Shown here one piece after another: positions 46,134 through 55,314 of a stretch of DNA of 64,000 nucleotides. How positions within the stretch are numbered: position 1 is the first letter of the stretch; each line of letters begins with the position of its first letter. Origin of the DNA: Thermococcus pacificus (lineage in GTDB: Archaea > Methanobacteriota_B > Thermococci > Thermococcales > Thermococcaceae); NCBI RefSeq assembly GCF_002214485.1, contig NZ_CP015102.1, positions 1,302,001 through 1,366,000 of the forward strand, written 5' to 3'. The notes below the pieces were generated by a model, which made no database searches, was not told the DNA's origin, and was given only the letters and a program-made list of their open reading frames with translations. Made by a program: the position numbers and the translations under genes.

Positions 46134-47629
46134 CCCTTTCTCTTCCATATTCCCAGGAGCTTCCTGCTCCCCCAGGTTGACTGGACTTCCCAGACGACGA
46201 CCATATCAGTGTAGATGTCCACGATGTTGAAGCTGTTTCCAAAGGGGTTCCTGTGGAGCTCCCAGCTGACGGAACCCGAGTTTACTATCGGCGTCCTCTC
46301 GATTTTGACGGCGTAGGCGTTGCCACCGTGGCCAGTAAGAACCAGCTCGGTCCCCTCGTCGGTCAGCACCTTCAGCACATCGCCAGCATCCTCAAGGAAG
46401 CCTATCTCCCTGCTCCTGTGTATCGGGATGACGTTGTGGTGCAGGGCCACTATCCTGAACTTCCCCGCGTACTCCTGGAGAAGCTCTCTGAGCCTTCTCT
46501 GTCCCATCCTGCCGACCACGCCTATCGGCGTCTCGTACTGGGCGCTCAGGAGGGGGATTATGACGACGTCGTTGAGCTCCGTTATCTCAGGCTCCCCGAA
46601 GTACTCCTGAAAGAGCTCGTAGCCCAGGTAGGTTATGTCGTTGTGGCCCGGGATCACTATCTTGGGAACCTTAACTTCCCTGTAGTAGCCGTAGGCCCTC
46701 TCGTAGTAGCGTTCTATGCCCGCATCTACTATGTCACCGTTGTGGATCACCAGGTCAGGCTTTAATCTCTCGTTTATCATCCTGATGACGTTTTCCAGAG
46801 TCTTCTTCCTGAAGTAGACCCTGTCAGAGACGTTGCTCTCGCTCATCTGGACTATCCTCATCACCCTCTTCCCGGAGGGAACGAATATCTTCGGCCTCAC
46901 CGGCCTGTGCTCCTTGCTCGTCTCGTCCCCCGTAACGCGCCTTATGGTTACCTTTACACTGCCGTCGTCACGGAGCTCTATTATGCTGTAGCTGTTCACA
47001 TCTCCCCTCCGGGTCTTCTTGCAGGAGGTACAGCCCGCGTTGTCTATGACGAGATCCTCAACGCGGTAGACGTTGGGCACGTGCTTGTGGCCACAGGTGT
47101 AGAGGTTCACCTCGTTCCTGAGGAGGAGATCGAGGACGTCGCCGGCGTTGAAGAGGACGTTCCGTTCCCTTCCGGTGTCGGGAAGGGGGACGAGGTGGTG
47201 GTGAGCCGCGACTATCTTGAACTTCTTGCCGGAATATTCTTCGAGTTTTTCCTTGAGCCAGCGGAATTTGTGGCCGCCTATCCTGCCGTCGCTCAGGTCT
47301 GGAATCGTGGAGTCCACCCATATGACAACTCCGTCCTTGAACTCATAGACGCCGTTCAGCGGGCCGATGAACTTCTCAAAGAGCTTGTAGCCGACGTTTC
47401 TAACGTCGTGGTTTCCAGGGAGAACTACCAGGGGCTTCTTTATCTTCTTGAGCTGATAGGCGGCCTGCTCGTACTCCTCGCGGAGCCCCTGGTTGGTTAT
47501 GTCTCCGGTGTGAATAACGAAGTCGAAGTTGCCCCTGTTGATCTCCTCCACAATGAGGTCGAAGGCGTAGCCCTTGAAGGCCCCCTCGCTGGTTATGTGG
47601 GTGTCGCTTATGTGAGCTATCCTTATCAT
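46130..47629 (-). CDS. Tandem metallophosphoesterase
   Basis: 499 residues with two calcineurin-like domains. Domain 1 (about 1-235) has the full metal site: DTH (9-11), GD (42-43), GNHD (72-75), HHH (143-145) and GHKH (180-183). Domain 2 (about 255-480) keeps GD (298-299) and LHH (396-398), but its first motif is SESN, its third is GHND instead of GNHD (328-331), and its last is GHGG. Domain 2 is probably inactive or altered. Substrate unknown. ATG 47629 follows GGAG with eight bases; the gene starts just past the CBS gene stop. Confidence 0.8.
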   Translation of the reverse strand: MIRIAHISDTHITSEGAFKGYAFDLIVEEINRGNFDFVIHTGDITNQGLREEYEQAAYQLKKIKKPLVVLPGNHDVRNVGYKLFEKFIGPLNGVYEFKDGVVIWVDSTIPDLSDGRIGGHKFRWLKEKLEEYSGKKFKIVAAHHHLVPLPDTGRERNVLFNAGDVLDLLLRNEVNLYTCGHKHVPNVYRVEDLVIDNAGCTSCKKTRRGDVNSYSIIELRDDGSVKVTIRRVTGDETSKEHRPVRPKIFVPSGKRVMRIVQMSESNVSDRVYFRKKTLENVIRMINERLKPDLVIHNGDIVDAGIERYYERAYGYYREVKVPKIVIPGHNDITYLGYELFQEYFGEPEITELNDVVIIPLLSAQYETPIGVVGRMGQRRLRELLQEYAGKFRIVALHHNVIPIHRSREIGFLEDAGDVLKVLTDEGTELVLTGHGGNAYAVKIERTPIVNSGSVSWELHRNPFGNSFNIVDIYTDMVVVWEVQSTWGSRKLLGIWKRKG

Positions 47630-47634
47630 GTCCA

Positions 47635-48039
47635 TCACTCCGCCGCTATGGCCGTTTCGAGCCTTCTCCTGCTTGCCTCAAGGAGGTCGGTTATCGAGAA
47701 TATGCCGGTTATCTTCCCCCTTTCCTCTATGAGGATGTGCTTGATGCCCTTCTTGCTCATTATGTCGAGGACGTCCCTCAGGGGCGTCTCTGCAGGGACG
47801 GTGACGAGTTCTTTGGTCATTACCTCCTTAACCGGTGTGGTGTTGGGCAGACCGGGCACGATAACGCGCCTGATGAGGTCACCCTTGGTGAGAAAACCTA
47901 CAACGGAGTTTTCCTCGTCCACCACGACCAGGGAGCCGATGTCGAACTCCACCATGACCTCACCGGCCCTCTTAACCGTGTCATCCGGCTTCACTCCTAT
48001 GAGCTTGCGGTTCATGTAGACCTTCACGGGGGCCTTCAT
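47635..48039 (-). CDS. Two-CBS-domain protein
   Basis: About 134 residues forming one CBS pair. The first repeat runs from VYMNRKLIGVKPDDTVKRAGEVM, the second from VKEVMTKELVTVPAETPLRDVLDIM. CBS pairs bind adenosine nucleotides and regulate partners; no effector domain is attached. Starts at ATG 48039, with GTG 48054 as an alternative. The downstream phosphoesterase gene overlaps its control region, so the two are probably co-expressed. Confidence 0.82.
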   Translation of the reverse strand: MKAPVKVYMNRKLIGVKPDDTVKRAGEVMVEFDIGSLVVVDEENSVVGFLTKGDLIRRVIVPGLPNTTPVKEVMTKELVTVPAETPLRDVLDIMSKKGIKHILIEERGKITGIFSITDLLEASRRRLETAIAAE

Positions 48040-48092
48040 CTCCACGGGGATCACCGGATAAAGAATAAGGTGTCAAAGTATAAAACGATACC

Positions 48093-48893
48093 TCAACCCA
48101 GAACCAGCTCCTTCACATTAAAGGCCTCGTTCTCAAAGTCAATGTCAACGTAGAAGGCCGTACCGTTCACAACCGGCTTCCATTCGGCTTTGAAATACAG
48201 CTCAAGAGTCGAGGAGCCCACCGCGAAGAGCCCATCTTCCCTGAGGACGTTCTGCCTCACGTAGTCCCAGTTCTTTGGGTTCATTATGTAGAGCGGCTTT
48301 GAATAGGCCGTCACGAATCCGGCGGCGGTTCCATCAGACCCAAGGAACAGGGTACCGGTGTTGAAGCTCGTCTTTGCCGTTTTGGCCAACGCTGAGTAGT
48401 GCTTCAGCAGCTCACTGGCCTCAAAGGATTCAAGCCGCCTGCAGAGATAAGCGGCCATCGCGTAGCTGTCAGAGGCGCTTTCCAGGTCTTTTTCCTCGAA
48501 CTCCGCCATCTCGATTATTTTCCCCTTGTCCAGGTCACCGTTGTGGTATATCCAGTAGGAAAAGCCCCTCCTCGTTGAGAACCCGAAGGGCTGGGTGTTG
48601 AAGAGGTTTTTGGAACCTTGAGATGCAGCCCTTGAGTGGGCCATGAGGACGACGAAGCCTTCCAGCTCTGACTTGAGTGATTCTACGGCGTCAATATCTT
48701 CAAAAACCGGTCTGAGCGACCGGTAGTGTCTAACGTTCCCGTCTTTGAAGAGGACGTAGCCCCAGCCGTCCCTGTGCTCCCTTCCCTTTCCCCTGGCTTC
48801 CTTGTACGGGTCTTTCTCCGACGCCATAACGAACGCGTCCACGAGGGGTGGCATCTCATCCCCTCTACCCACGGCAAACAGTACCCTGCACAT
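48093..48893 (-). CDS. Class II glutamine amidotransferase
   Basis: 266 residues with the catalytic Cys directly after the initiator Met (MCRVLFAVG). RDGWGYVLF, MAHSRAASQGSKNLFNTQPF and the HNGDLDKGK loop match the stand-alone YafJ-type Ntn amidotransferases. It hydrolyses glutamine or a related amide; no synthase partner is adjacent. AGGTGAAAACTAA precedes the ATG. A divergent nuclease gene starts 87 bases away. Confidence 0.85.
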   Translation of the reverse strand: MCRVLFAVGRGDEMPPLVDAFVMASEKDPYKEARGKGREHRDGWGYVLFKDGNVRHYRSLRPVFEDIDAVESLKSELEGFVVLMAHSRAASQGSKNLFNTQPFGFSTRRGFSYWIYHNGDLDKGKIIEMAEFEEKDLESASDSYAMAAYLCRRLESFEASELLKHYSALAKTAKTSFNTGTLFLGSDGTAAGFVTAYSKPLYIMNPKNWDYVRQNVLREDGLFAVGSSTLELYFKAEWKPVVNGTAFYVDIDFENEAFNVKELVLG

Positions 48894-48979
48894 TTAGTTT
48901 TCACCTAGATAACTTTGCCCTAAGTCCCCAAAAGCTTTTAGGTCTCCCACGGGAATTGGTTAGAGCTGGAGGCATGGTC

Positions 48980-49852
48980 ATGGAGGGGCTTAGGAAGGCG
49001 GTAGTAAGGGTCAGGAGAAAGATAGCGTCCCACAGGAAACTCTACGAGAAGAACGAGGAGGCTGTAAAGCAGCACCTGATCGGGGAGATCTTCCAGGCCC
49101 TCGGCTGGGACTGGAACAACCCCGAGGAGGTCAGGCCTGAGGAGAGAACCGAGGACGGCAGGGCAGACTACGCGCTCATCCTCAACGGCTCGGTTTTTGC
49201 CTACGTCGAGGCCAAGAACCTTAGTGTCAATATCCTCAAGCGCGACGAACCCCTCCGCCAGCTTGCCCGCTACTGCTTCAACTCAGGCGTTAAGTACGGC
49301 ATCCTCACCAACGGAGCGGTGTGGATCGCAATCAAAGCGTTTGAGGAAGGCTCATCCCTCCACGACCGCATCCTGATCTCCGCCAACATCGAGAAGGAGC
49401 CCCTTGAGAAGGTCGTTCTGAAGCTCTCCTTCCTGTCAAAGTCGAGGATAGTAGAGATGGAGAGGCTTTCCTCCCTCCTGCGAGCCCTTGAGCTGAGCTT
49501 CTCCGGTCTCAGAAGGGAGGGTTATTCAGATGATATGCTCTTATCATACCTGACGTCGAGGGAGGGCTCGAGCACGATTCCCGTCGAGGAGCTGAGCGGG
49601 AACGAAACCCCCAGGGCGGCCTACGTCTACGAGGGCGGCTGGAAGCTCCTGCCCCTGCCTGAGCAGAGCATCAAGGGGGTTCTGCTTTCCGTCCTGCTCT
49701 ACCTTGAAAAGCGCTCCCAGGGCCGCAAGGCCGAGGAAATCCGGAAGGCCTACGAGCACATCAGAAGAATCCAGCTGGAGCCCAAGACGGCCCTTGAAGT
49801 GCTCAAAAAGCTGGGAGAAGAGGAGAAGCTGAGGATTTCGGTCGAGGTCTAA
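48980..49852 (+). CDS. Stand-alone HsdR-N-like nuclease-fold protein
   Basis: 290 residues. The N-terminal half has the type I restriction R-subunit pattern: HLIGEIFQALGWDWNNPEEVRPEER, then TEDGRADYALI and VFAYVEAKN giving the D...ExK nuclease triad, and LARYCFNSGVKYGILTNGAVW. The motor helicase of HsdR is absent; instead a 120-residue C-terminal part of unknown fold follows (LPLPEQSIKGVLLSVLLYL). Archaeal genomes often carry such solo genes. ATG 48980 has GGAGG at seven bases. The stop abuts the convergent HypE-like gene. Confidence 0.75.
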   Translation: MEGLRKAVVRVRRKIASHRKLYEKNEEAVKQHLIGEIFQALGWDWNNPEEVRPEERTEDGRADYALILNGSVFAYVEAKNLSVNILKRDEPLRQLARYCFNSGVKYGILTNGAVWIAIKAFEEGSSLHDRILISANIEKEPLEKVVLKLSFLSKSRIVEMERLSSLLRALELSFSGLRREGYSDDMLLSYLTSREGSSTIPVEELSGNETPRAAYVYEGGWKLLPLPEQSIKGVLLSVLLYLEKRSQGRKAEEIRKAYEHIRRIQLEPKTALEVLKKLGEEEKLRISVEV

Positions 49853-50845
49853 TCAGAGCACCTTCCACAGCTCGTCGCTCTCGGGCCTCTCCAGAGGTCT
49901 TTCCTCTCCGTTCTCGATGAGAACGCGTCTTTCGGGGTCTTTAACGAACTCCCCTACGACGGAGGCGTTTATGCCCTTCTCCATGAGGGCCGCCACGACC
50001 TTCCCGGCCTTTTCCCCCGGTGCGGATATCATAAGCGCCCCGGAGCTTATCAGCGCCAGAGGGGTGAGGCCGTAGAACTCACATATTCTCCTGGTTTCGT
50101 CCCTGATCGGAATTTTATCCGCGTAAACGGCGAAGCCCAGCCCTGCCGCGTCCGCCATCTCATGGAGGCCGTTTGCTATCCCCCCCTCCGTGGGGTCGTG
50201 CATGGCGTGAACCCCAACCTCGCTGGCGGTTAGTGCATCCTCGACGACACTTATCATGTCAATAAACGACTTCGCCCTCTCCACGAAATCCTTCCCGAAC
50301 TCCCTCTCAAGCTCCTCGCTCCGTTCGCTCGCTATTATCGAGGTCCCCTCCAGACCGGCCCACTTGGTGAGGATTATGGCATCCCCGGGCTTTGCCCCGT
50401 TGGAGGTGACAAGCTTGCCCTTCTCAACTTCCCCGAGCATCGTTCCGACCACTATGGGCCTCTTTAGTCCGGGAGTAACTTCAGTGTGGCCCCCAACGAT
50501 CGCTATTCCAAGCTTTGAAGCGCTGGCGTGAAGATCCTCCATTATTTGCTCAAGCGTTCTCTCGTCCGAGCCCTCGGGAAGGAGTATACTCACGAGGAAC
50601 CACTTTGGTCTCGCTCCAAAGGTCGCCACGTCGTTGGCGTTCACATGAACGGCGTAGAAGCCGATGTTCTCCTCAGCGCCAGTTATCGGGTCGGTTGATG
50701 CTACCAGAACCTTATCGCCGAAGTCTATGGCCGCGGCGTCGATCCCGAGGTCTGCCCCGATCAGAACCCTCTCACCAGGGGCACCGAGGCGGCTGAAAAC
50801 GAGCTCTTTAAGCTTCTCAGGGGGTATTTTGCCTGGGGGAAGCAT
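49853..50845 (-). CDS. HypE-like AIR synthase-fold protein
   Basis: 330 residues of the PurM/HypE superfamily: GIDAAAIDFGD, ASTDPITGA, VNANDVATFGARPKWFL, VGGHTEVTPGL and HDPTEGGIANGL. As in the protein at 1.7-2.8 kb, the C-terminal Cys tail of HypE is lacking; the chain ends RPESDELWKVL. It resembles the HypE-related group found outside hydrogenase clusters. No hydrogenase genes are near. ATG 50845 follows AGGTGATGATC. Confidence 0.82.
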   Translation of the reverse strand: MLPPGKIPPEKLKELVFSRLGAPGERVLIGADLGIDAAAIDFGDKVLVASTDPITGAEENIGFYAVHVNANDVATFGARPKWFLVSILLPEGSDERTLEQIMEDLHASASKLGIAIVGGHTEVTPGLKRPIVVGTMLGEVEKGKLVTSNGAKPGDAIILTKWAGLEGTSIIASERSEELEREFGKDFVERAKSFIDMISVVEDALTASEVGVHAMHDPTEGGIANGLHEMADAAGLGFAVYADKIPIRDETRRICEFYGLTPLALISSGALMISAPGEKAGKVVAALMEKGINASVVGEFVKDPERRVLIENGEERPLERPESDELWKVL

Positions 50846-50971
50846 GATCATCACCTGCCAGTGGCTTTAACACCCGAGATATGAACGCCGGCGGTGTTTA
50901 AATGGTTTCTGGAGAATGTGTGGCTTCCAAATGGACACGGATATCCAAAAGAATAGATATGAAAAAGGACG

Positions 50972-52153
50972 TCACGGCTCCCCATGCTTCCCGCGTTTTG
51001 GGAGCATGATGTGATCCCTGAACTTATCCTTGCCGCGGGTGTAGGTCTCGAGCAGCTTGCGCTGTATCCGCTCCATGAGCGCGTCGATGGTGTCGTAGTC
51101 CTTGTTCTCTATGGCAGTCTTGAGCTGGTCCACAAGCTCCCTTATCTCCGTGACGTTCACTCCCGCCTTCTCCATGATCCTGAGCTGTGTCTCTACGCGG
51201 TGTACGAAGAGCTCAGCCCTCTTCGCCGGATCAAAGCGTATCTTGTTCTGCCACTCCTTGGAGGCCATCCTTATGACGAACTCCGCGTGGGCTTTGGCCG
51301 CTATTGCCTGTCCGTAGGCTTTCCCATAGTTGCCCTCGCCGTAGGCCTCCTTGGAGATGTTGAGCTCCTTCCTTGCGAGCTCGAGCATCTTCTCGGAGAC
51401 CCTCTCGATCTGCGGCGGAAGCGTGACGTTCGCGAGCATCTCCTCGGCCGTCGCTATGCGCTGCTCGCTGATGTTTATCGCCTGCAGTGCCATTTCTGGA
51501 GTGATGTTGACCTCAACCTCCGTGATATTCGTCTGGTTGGCGACCTTCTCCCTGACCCTCTCCGCAACGCCCTTCGTGACGTGGCTCCTTATTATGGTCA
51601 TGTTCTTGGGCCTTATCTGGAACTTGGCCATGACCCTTACCGGGTCCGTGGTGTTGTTGGCGAGGAGTATTATCCCGTGAACCTTAACGGCCCTCCTGAG
51701 GGCCTCCTTTATGGCGCCGGTGTCGTTGCCCGGGACGACTATGACGCTGTTCTCGAACTTGAGCTTGAGCTTCACGGTGGCGTTGCCTATCACTGCCACG
51801 TTGGTCTCGTACCTGTTGGCATCCCACCAGCGCTCGACGGTTATGTTGAGGTTCTCAAGGTCGCCGACGTACTGGTCAACCACTGCGTCGGGGCCACCTA
51901 TTATGATCACCTGGTCTGGGGCGTAGTTCATTATCTCCGCTGTAACGTTCGGGTCGTAGATGCCCCAGGTGGTAGTGACAACGAACGCGCCGGTTATGTT
52001 GGCGAGGTACTCGGCGAGTGCACTGTCAGCCTCGTTGTCGCTGACGAGTATCACCGTCACGCTGCTTTCGGCTGCCGCGGCCTTCCCGAAGGCCAGACCG
52101 GCAGTTATTAACATCAAACCAAAGAGCAATGCCACGCCCTTTTTCCACATCAT
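50972..52153 (-). CDS. Secreted protein with cell-wall-binding-2-like domain
   Basis: 393 residues. A signal peptide (KKGVALLFGLMLITAGLAFGKAAAAE) is followed by about 170 residues resembling the CW_binding_2 fold (VILVSDNEADSALAEYLANITGAFVV, QVIIIGGPDAVVD, RYETNVAVI). The rest is helical (ERVSEKMLELARKELNISKEAYGEG). About fifteen N-X-S/T sequons are present, so it is a likely AglB substrate at the cell surface. It starts at ATG 52153 after GAGGTGAAGCGAT; TTAAATAGG at about 52190 is the probable TATA box. Confidence 0.8.
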   Translation of the reverse strand: MMWKKGVALLFGLMLITAGLAFGKAAAAESSVTVILVSDNEADSALAEYLANITGAFVVTTTWGIYDPNVTAEIMNYAPDQVIIIGGPDAVVDQYVGDLENLNITVERWWDANRYETNVAVIGNATVKLKLKFENSVIVVPGNDTGAIKEALRRAVKVHGIILLANNTTDPVRVMAKFQIRPKNMTIIRSHVTKGVAERVREKVANQTNITEVEVNITPEMALQAINISEQRIATAEEMLANVTLPPQIERVSEKMLELARKELNISKEAYGEGNYGKAYGQAIAAKAHAEFVIRMASKEWQNKIRFDPAKRAELFVHRVETQLRIMEKAGVNVTEIRELVDQLKTAIENKDYDTIDALMERIQRKLLETYTRGKDKFRDHIMLPKRGKHGEP

Positions 52154-52383
52154 ATCGCTTCACCTCGACATTCTCTATGAAAAAACCCCTATTTAAGGCT
52201 TTTTCACGAAATCGTATCCTTAGATTTGCCTTTGTTCACAGGAGGGCGCGTTTCCAGACTTTTCTGGATTTTACCGTTAAACACCGTTAGTAAACGTTTA
52301 TCTGGGTTTATTGTCAGATTAGCGGTGCCTTTCCGCCTCGCAGGGATAGGGCTGGCAAGATTAAAAGAAAAGGAGGTTCGAGC

Positions 52384-54162
52384 TCACGGGGCGACGTAGT
52401 AGTACTCGCCCACCTCTTTCTGCTCCCTGTCCTTAACGCTTCCCTCTTTGTTGGCCCTCGGCCTTCCGGTATCTGGGTCGCGCCTGAAGGTTATGCCGAC
52501 GCTGGCCAGGAACCTGTTCATACCCTCGCGCATACCCATCGGCGGCAGGGCCTTACCCTGCCTTCCCGGTTCGCCCTCGAAGACCATGAGTCTGTCGCTG
52601 ATGTAGTCTATCATGAGGACGTCGTGCTCGACAACCAAAGCCGTCTTCCCCTCCTTCTCCATGAGGTGCCTTATGGCCCTCGAAACGGCCAGCCTCTGCT
52701 CGACGTCGAGGTAGGCTGAAGGCTCGTCGAGGAGGTAGAGGTCAGCTTCACGTATGAGGGCAGCGGTTATGGCAACCCTCTGCAGCTCACCGCCCGAGAG
52801 CTCGTTGACCTGCTTGTCGTAGAGGTCTGGAATTCCGAGAGGGTTGAGGAGCTCCGTCTTGTAGAAGCTGTTCATGAGCTTCGCCGCGTCGATTTTGCTG
52901 AGGAGGTCGAAGACCGTGCCCTCGTAGTCGGCCTTTATGTACTGGGGCTTGTAGCTGACCTTGAGCTCCCAGTCTATCTCGCCCTCGGTCGGCTCCTCGA
53001 CACCGGCGAGCATCTTCACGAATGTCGTCTTACCTATACCGTTCGGGCCGACTATGCTCACGACTTCGCCCATGTAGAGTGTTCCGGGCTCAGCCTCGAG
53101 TCTAAAGCCGCCGTAGTCCTTCACGAGGCGCGGGTACTCAACGAGGATGTCGCTCGCCTGGCTCGTTCTCTCGCTCGATTTGGTAAACCTTATCTCGTAT
53201 GGCCTGAAGCGGACGTTCTCGTCGCGGAGGTAGCCGCGGAGGAACTCGTTTATTCCGTTTCTCGTGCTCTTGGGCTGGGAGAATATACCGTAGGCCCCTG
53301 GCTTTCCGTAGACGACGTGGATGATGTCGCTGAGGTAGTCGAGGACCGCCAGATCATGCTCGACGGTTAGAACCGCCTTTCCGGAATCGGCCAGGTGGCG
53401 GATTATCCTCGCGACCTTGAGGCGCTGTCTTATGTCAAGGTAGCTGGAAGGCTCGTCGAAGAAGTAGAAGTGCGCGTCGCGAAGTATGGCGGCCGCTATG
53501 GCAACCCTCTGCAGCTCACCGCCGGAGAGGTGCTTTATGTCCCTGTCGAGGACGTTCTCGAGCTCGAGCTCCCTGACAACCTCGTCGAACTTTCCGGCCT
53601 CGTCTGCCTTCTTGAGGAGGTCCCTGACCTTGCCCTTGACCGCCTTCGGGATGAGGTCAACGTATTGTGGCTTGACGACCGGCCTTATCTCGCGGTTCTT
53701 TAGACTCTCGAAGTAGTTCTGGAGCTCGTTGCCCCTGAAAGCCTTTATCACGTTGTCCCAGGAATCGTTGTCGCCGCAGAGGTTCGGGAGGAGCTGGCCG
53801 GAGAGTATCTTAACGGCCGTTGTCTTACCGGTTCCGTTCGGCCCGAGGATTCCGACGACCATACCGTCCTTGACGATTGGGAGGCGGTAGAGGACGAATG
53901 AATTGATGCCGTAGCGGTGGACGCAGTCCTCGTCGAGCTGTTCCGGCAGATTAACGATGGTTATCGCGTTGAAGGGGCACTTGTGGACACAGATTCCACA
54001 GCCCGTACAGCTGGCTTCCTGGATGATAGGCTTGTAGTTCTCCTCATCGATGATTATCGCCTCACCGCCCATTCGGTTGACCGGGCAGACTCGCTCACAG
54101 AGAAAGTGGCCGCACTTGTCGGGGTTGCACTTGTCGTAATCGATGACCGCTATCCTGCTCAT
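52384..54162 (-). CDS. abce1: ABCE1, ribosome recycling ATPase
   Basis: 592 residues. The N-terminal Fe-S domain has the 4Cys sets CNPDKCGHFLCERVCP and CTGCGICVHKCP. Two ABC domains follow, with GPNGTGKTT and GPNGIGKTT P-loops, LSGGELQRVAIAAA and LSGGELQRVAITAA signatures, and an hinge between. It splits ribosomes after termination or pelota-mediated rescue. ATG 54162 follows GGTGGTGAGA. CTTTAAAACCC at about 54195-54203 is the TATA box. The upstream 200 bp is shared with the divergent small gene at 54362. Confidence 0.96.
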   Translation of the reverse strand: MSRIAVIDYDKCNPDKCGHFLCERVCPVNRMGGEAIIIDEENYKPIIQEASCTGCGICVHKCPFNAITIVNLPEQLDEDCVHRYGINSFVLYRLPIVKDGMVVGILGPNGTGKTTAVKILSGQLLPNLCGDNDSWDNVIKAFRGNELQNYFESLKNREIRPVVKPQYVDLIPKAVKGKVRDLLKKADEAGKFDEVVRELELENVLDRDIKHLSGGELQRVAIAAAILRDAHFYFFDEPSSYLDIRQRLKVARIIRHLADSGKAVLTVEHDLAVLDYLSDIIHVVYGKPGAYGIFSQPKSTRNGINEFLRGYLRDENVRFRPYEIRFTKSSERTSQASDILVEYPRLVKDYGGFRLEAEPGTLYMGEVVSIVGPNGIGKTTFVKMLAGVEEPTEGEIDWELKVSYKPQYIKADYEGTVFDLLSKIDAAKLMNSFYKTELLNPLGIPDLYDKQVNELSGGELQRVAITAALIREADLYLLDEPSAYLDVEQRLAVSRAIRHLMEKEGKTALVVEHDVLMIDYISDRLMVFEGEPGRQGKALPPMGMREGMNRFLASVGITFRRDPDTGRPRANKEGSVKDREQKEVGEYYYVAP

Positions 54163-54361
54163 TCTCACCACCGGCTTAGGCTGATGGGGAGGGTTTTAAA
54201 GGGTTGCGGGGTGCAGGCTCATGGAGGAGCAGGCGAAGCTCATCGCCGGCCGGTGACCTTTCCTTTTCAGCTGAAACCGAAAAATTTATAAACCTGAAGT
54301 CGTGAATCGCAACCGCCTGAGAGCGCCCCCACTCTTCTGCGCGGTGGTCGTGGTGTATGCA

Positions 54362-54592
54362 ATGGATTTTGATTACTACGTTCTTGAGTTAGATAGCGTG
54401 GACGGGCCCCTCAGGGTCGAGGTGCAGTTCGAGGCGGGAAGCTTCCGCTTCATCATCGCCGACGGCTACGACCGCTACATCTACGAGGCTGTTGACTTAA
54501 CCCCCGAGAACGTCTTCCTCCTCGCCTACGTCCTCTCCAAATACATCGAGCGGGTCCTCGGCGAGGAAGAGATAAGGGCCCTGCTCCGGTAA
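54362..54592 (+). CDS. Small protein of unknown function
   Basis: 76 residues: a beta-rich first half (YYVLELDSVDGPLRVEVQFEAGSFRFII) and a helical second half (PENVFLLAYVLSKYIERVLGEEEIRALLR). Start at ATG 54362; GGTGTATGCA is the nearest ribosome-binding site. TATA box AATTTATAAACC at about 54285-54296. It is followed closely by another small gene of similar size, and both have a C-terminal Leu/Glu-rich helix, so they may be distant relatives. Confidence 0.6.
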   Translation: MDFDYYVLELDSVDGPLRVEVQFEAGSFRFIIADGYDRYIYEAVDLTPENVFLLAYVLSKYIERVLGEEEIRALLR

Positions 54593-54637
54593 CCTTTCTT
54601 TTTTGCCCCATTTGGGGCGTGCACGGGAGGTGGTTTT

Positions 54638-54874
54638 ATGAAGGCCCATAAGCGTTATGAGGTTTATTTGAAGAGCACCTACGACGGCATCTTCGGAAGG
54701 TCCGTCAGAGGGGTCGAGCTCTCCCTTATACTCCTCGAAGATCATGCCCGCTTCAGCGGGGTTCTCAGCTTTCTCCTCCCCTACTCGGAGAAGAACGCCC
54801 GCGAGCTCCTTGAGCTCCTCAAGGTTCTCGTCGAGAAGGCCAAGCTTTACGCGGAGGCCGAAAACCTCCGCTGA
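54638..54874 (+). CDS. Small helical protein of unknown function
   Basis: 78 residues with a central SLILLEDHARFSGVLSFLLPYSEKN and a long C-terminal helix (ARELLELLKVLVEKAKLYAEAE). It begins after GGGAGGTGGTTTT, a strong ribosome-binding site, 45 bases past the previous small gene. No family is recognised. Confidence 0.6.
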   Translation: MKAHKRYEVYLKSTYDGIFGRSVRGVELSLILLEDHARFSGVLSFLLPYSEKNARELLELLKVLVEKAKLYAEAENLR

Positions 54875-54939
54875 TTTTTTCTTTTCTTTTTTCAGAAAAA
54901 TTTAATACGCCCGGCAACCAGAGGCATCTGGTGAGCCTC

Positions 54940-55092
54940 ATGGAGGAGAAGCTCAAGGCTTGCAAGAACTGCCGCTGGTTCGGGCCGATTGACTCCTACT
55001 TTCAGACCTATGGAATATGCAGAAAGCACATGAAGACCGTCCACATGAACTTCGTTTGCGACGACTGGGAGCCGTTATGGGGCGAGCGCTAG
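54940..55092 (+). CDS. Small four-Cys protein, probable zinc-binding
   Basis: 50 residues, with CKNC at 8-11, a third Cys in GICRKH and a fourth in FVCDDWEPLW. The Cys-X2-Cys...Cys...Cys-Asp-Asp-Trp pattern suggests a zinc or Fe-S knuckle. GGTGAGCCTC precedes the ATG; AAATTTAATACG at about 54897 is a TATA-like element. Its C-terminal sequence recurs as a fragment at 40402-40464. The last 18 bases overlap a decayed minus-strand gene. Confidence 0.65.
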   Translation: MEEKLKACKNCRWFGPIDSYFQTYGICRKHMKTVHMNFVCDDWEPLWGER

Positions 55093-55191
55093 GGCATCCC
55101 TCCAGTCGAAGGCCTTCGCGTTCTCGGGCTTTCTCGGGAGAAGGCCCTTGTCAGGGACTATCTCGAGTTCGGCGACCTTTCTATAATGGCC
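55075..55191 (-). pseudogene. C-terminal remnant of an unidentified gene
   Basis: On the minus strand an open stretch reads RKVAELEIVPDKGLLPR then KPENAKAFDWRDALALAP and stops at TAA (55075-55077). Composition and codon use look like real Thermococcales coding sequence, yet there is no start and an in-frame stop lies at 55213-55215. I take it as the surviving 3' end of a deleted gene. The parent family is not recognised. Confidence 0.45.
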
Positions 55192-55217
55192 ATTAGTATA
55201 ACCACCGTTATACTAAT
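55192..55217. promoter_or_regulatory. 26-bp palindrome before the helicase gene
   Basis: ATTAGTATAAC-CACC-GTTATACTAAT, perfect 11-bp arms around four bases. It marks the point where the remnant on the left loses its reading frame and lies about 100 bp before the helicase start. It may be an operator or a recombination scar. The arms contain TATA-like GTTATAC elements on both strands. Confidence 0.55.
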
Positions 55218-55314
55218 TTTCACTCTTGTAATCCCTCACGCCCTACTGAAAGACCTCACGACACCGGCAAACAGCCACCGCCAGCTTTTTGAGGATTCGG
55301 GTGAAGGAAAGACC

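Noticed and set aside
49853-50845. Canonical hydrogenase maturation protein HypE
   Set aside because: The C-terminal Cys tail needed to carry the carbamoyl/cyano group is missing and no hydrogenase genes are near.
55186-55314. 43-codon N-terminal extension of the helicase
   Set aside because: It passes through the 26-bp palindrome and has no ribosome-binding site; the helicase family begins at the ATG at 55315.
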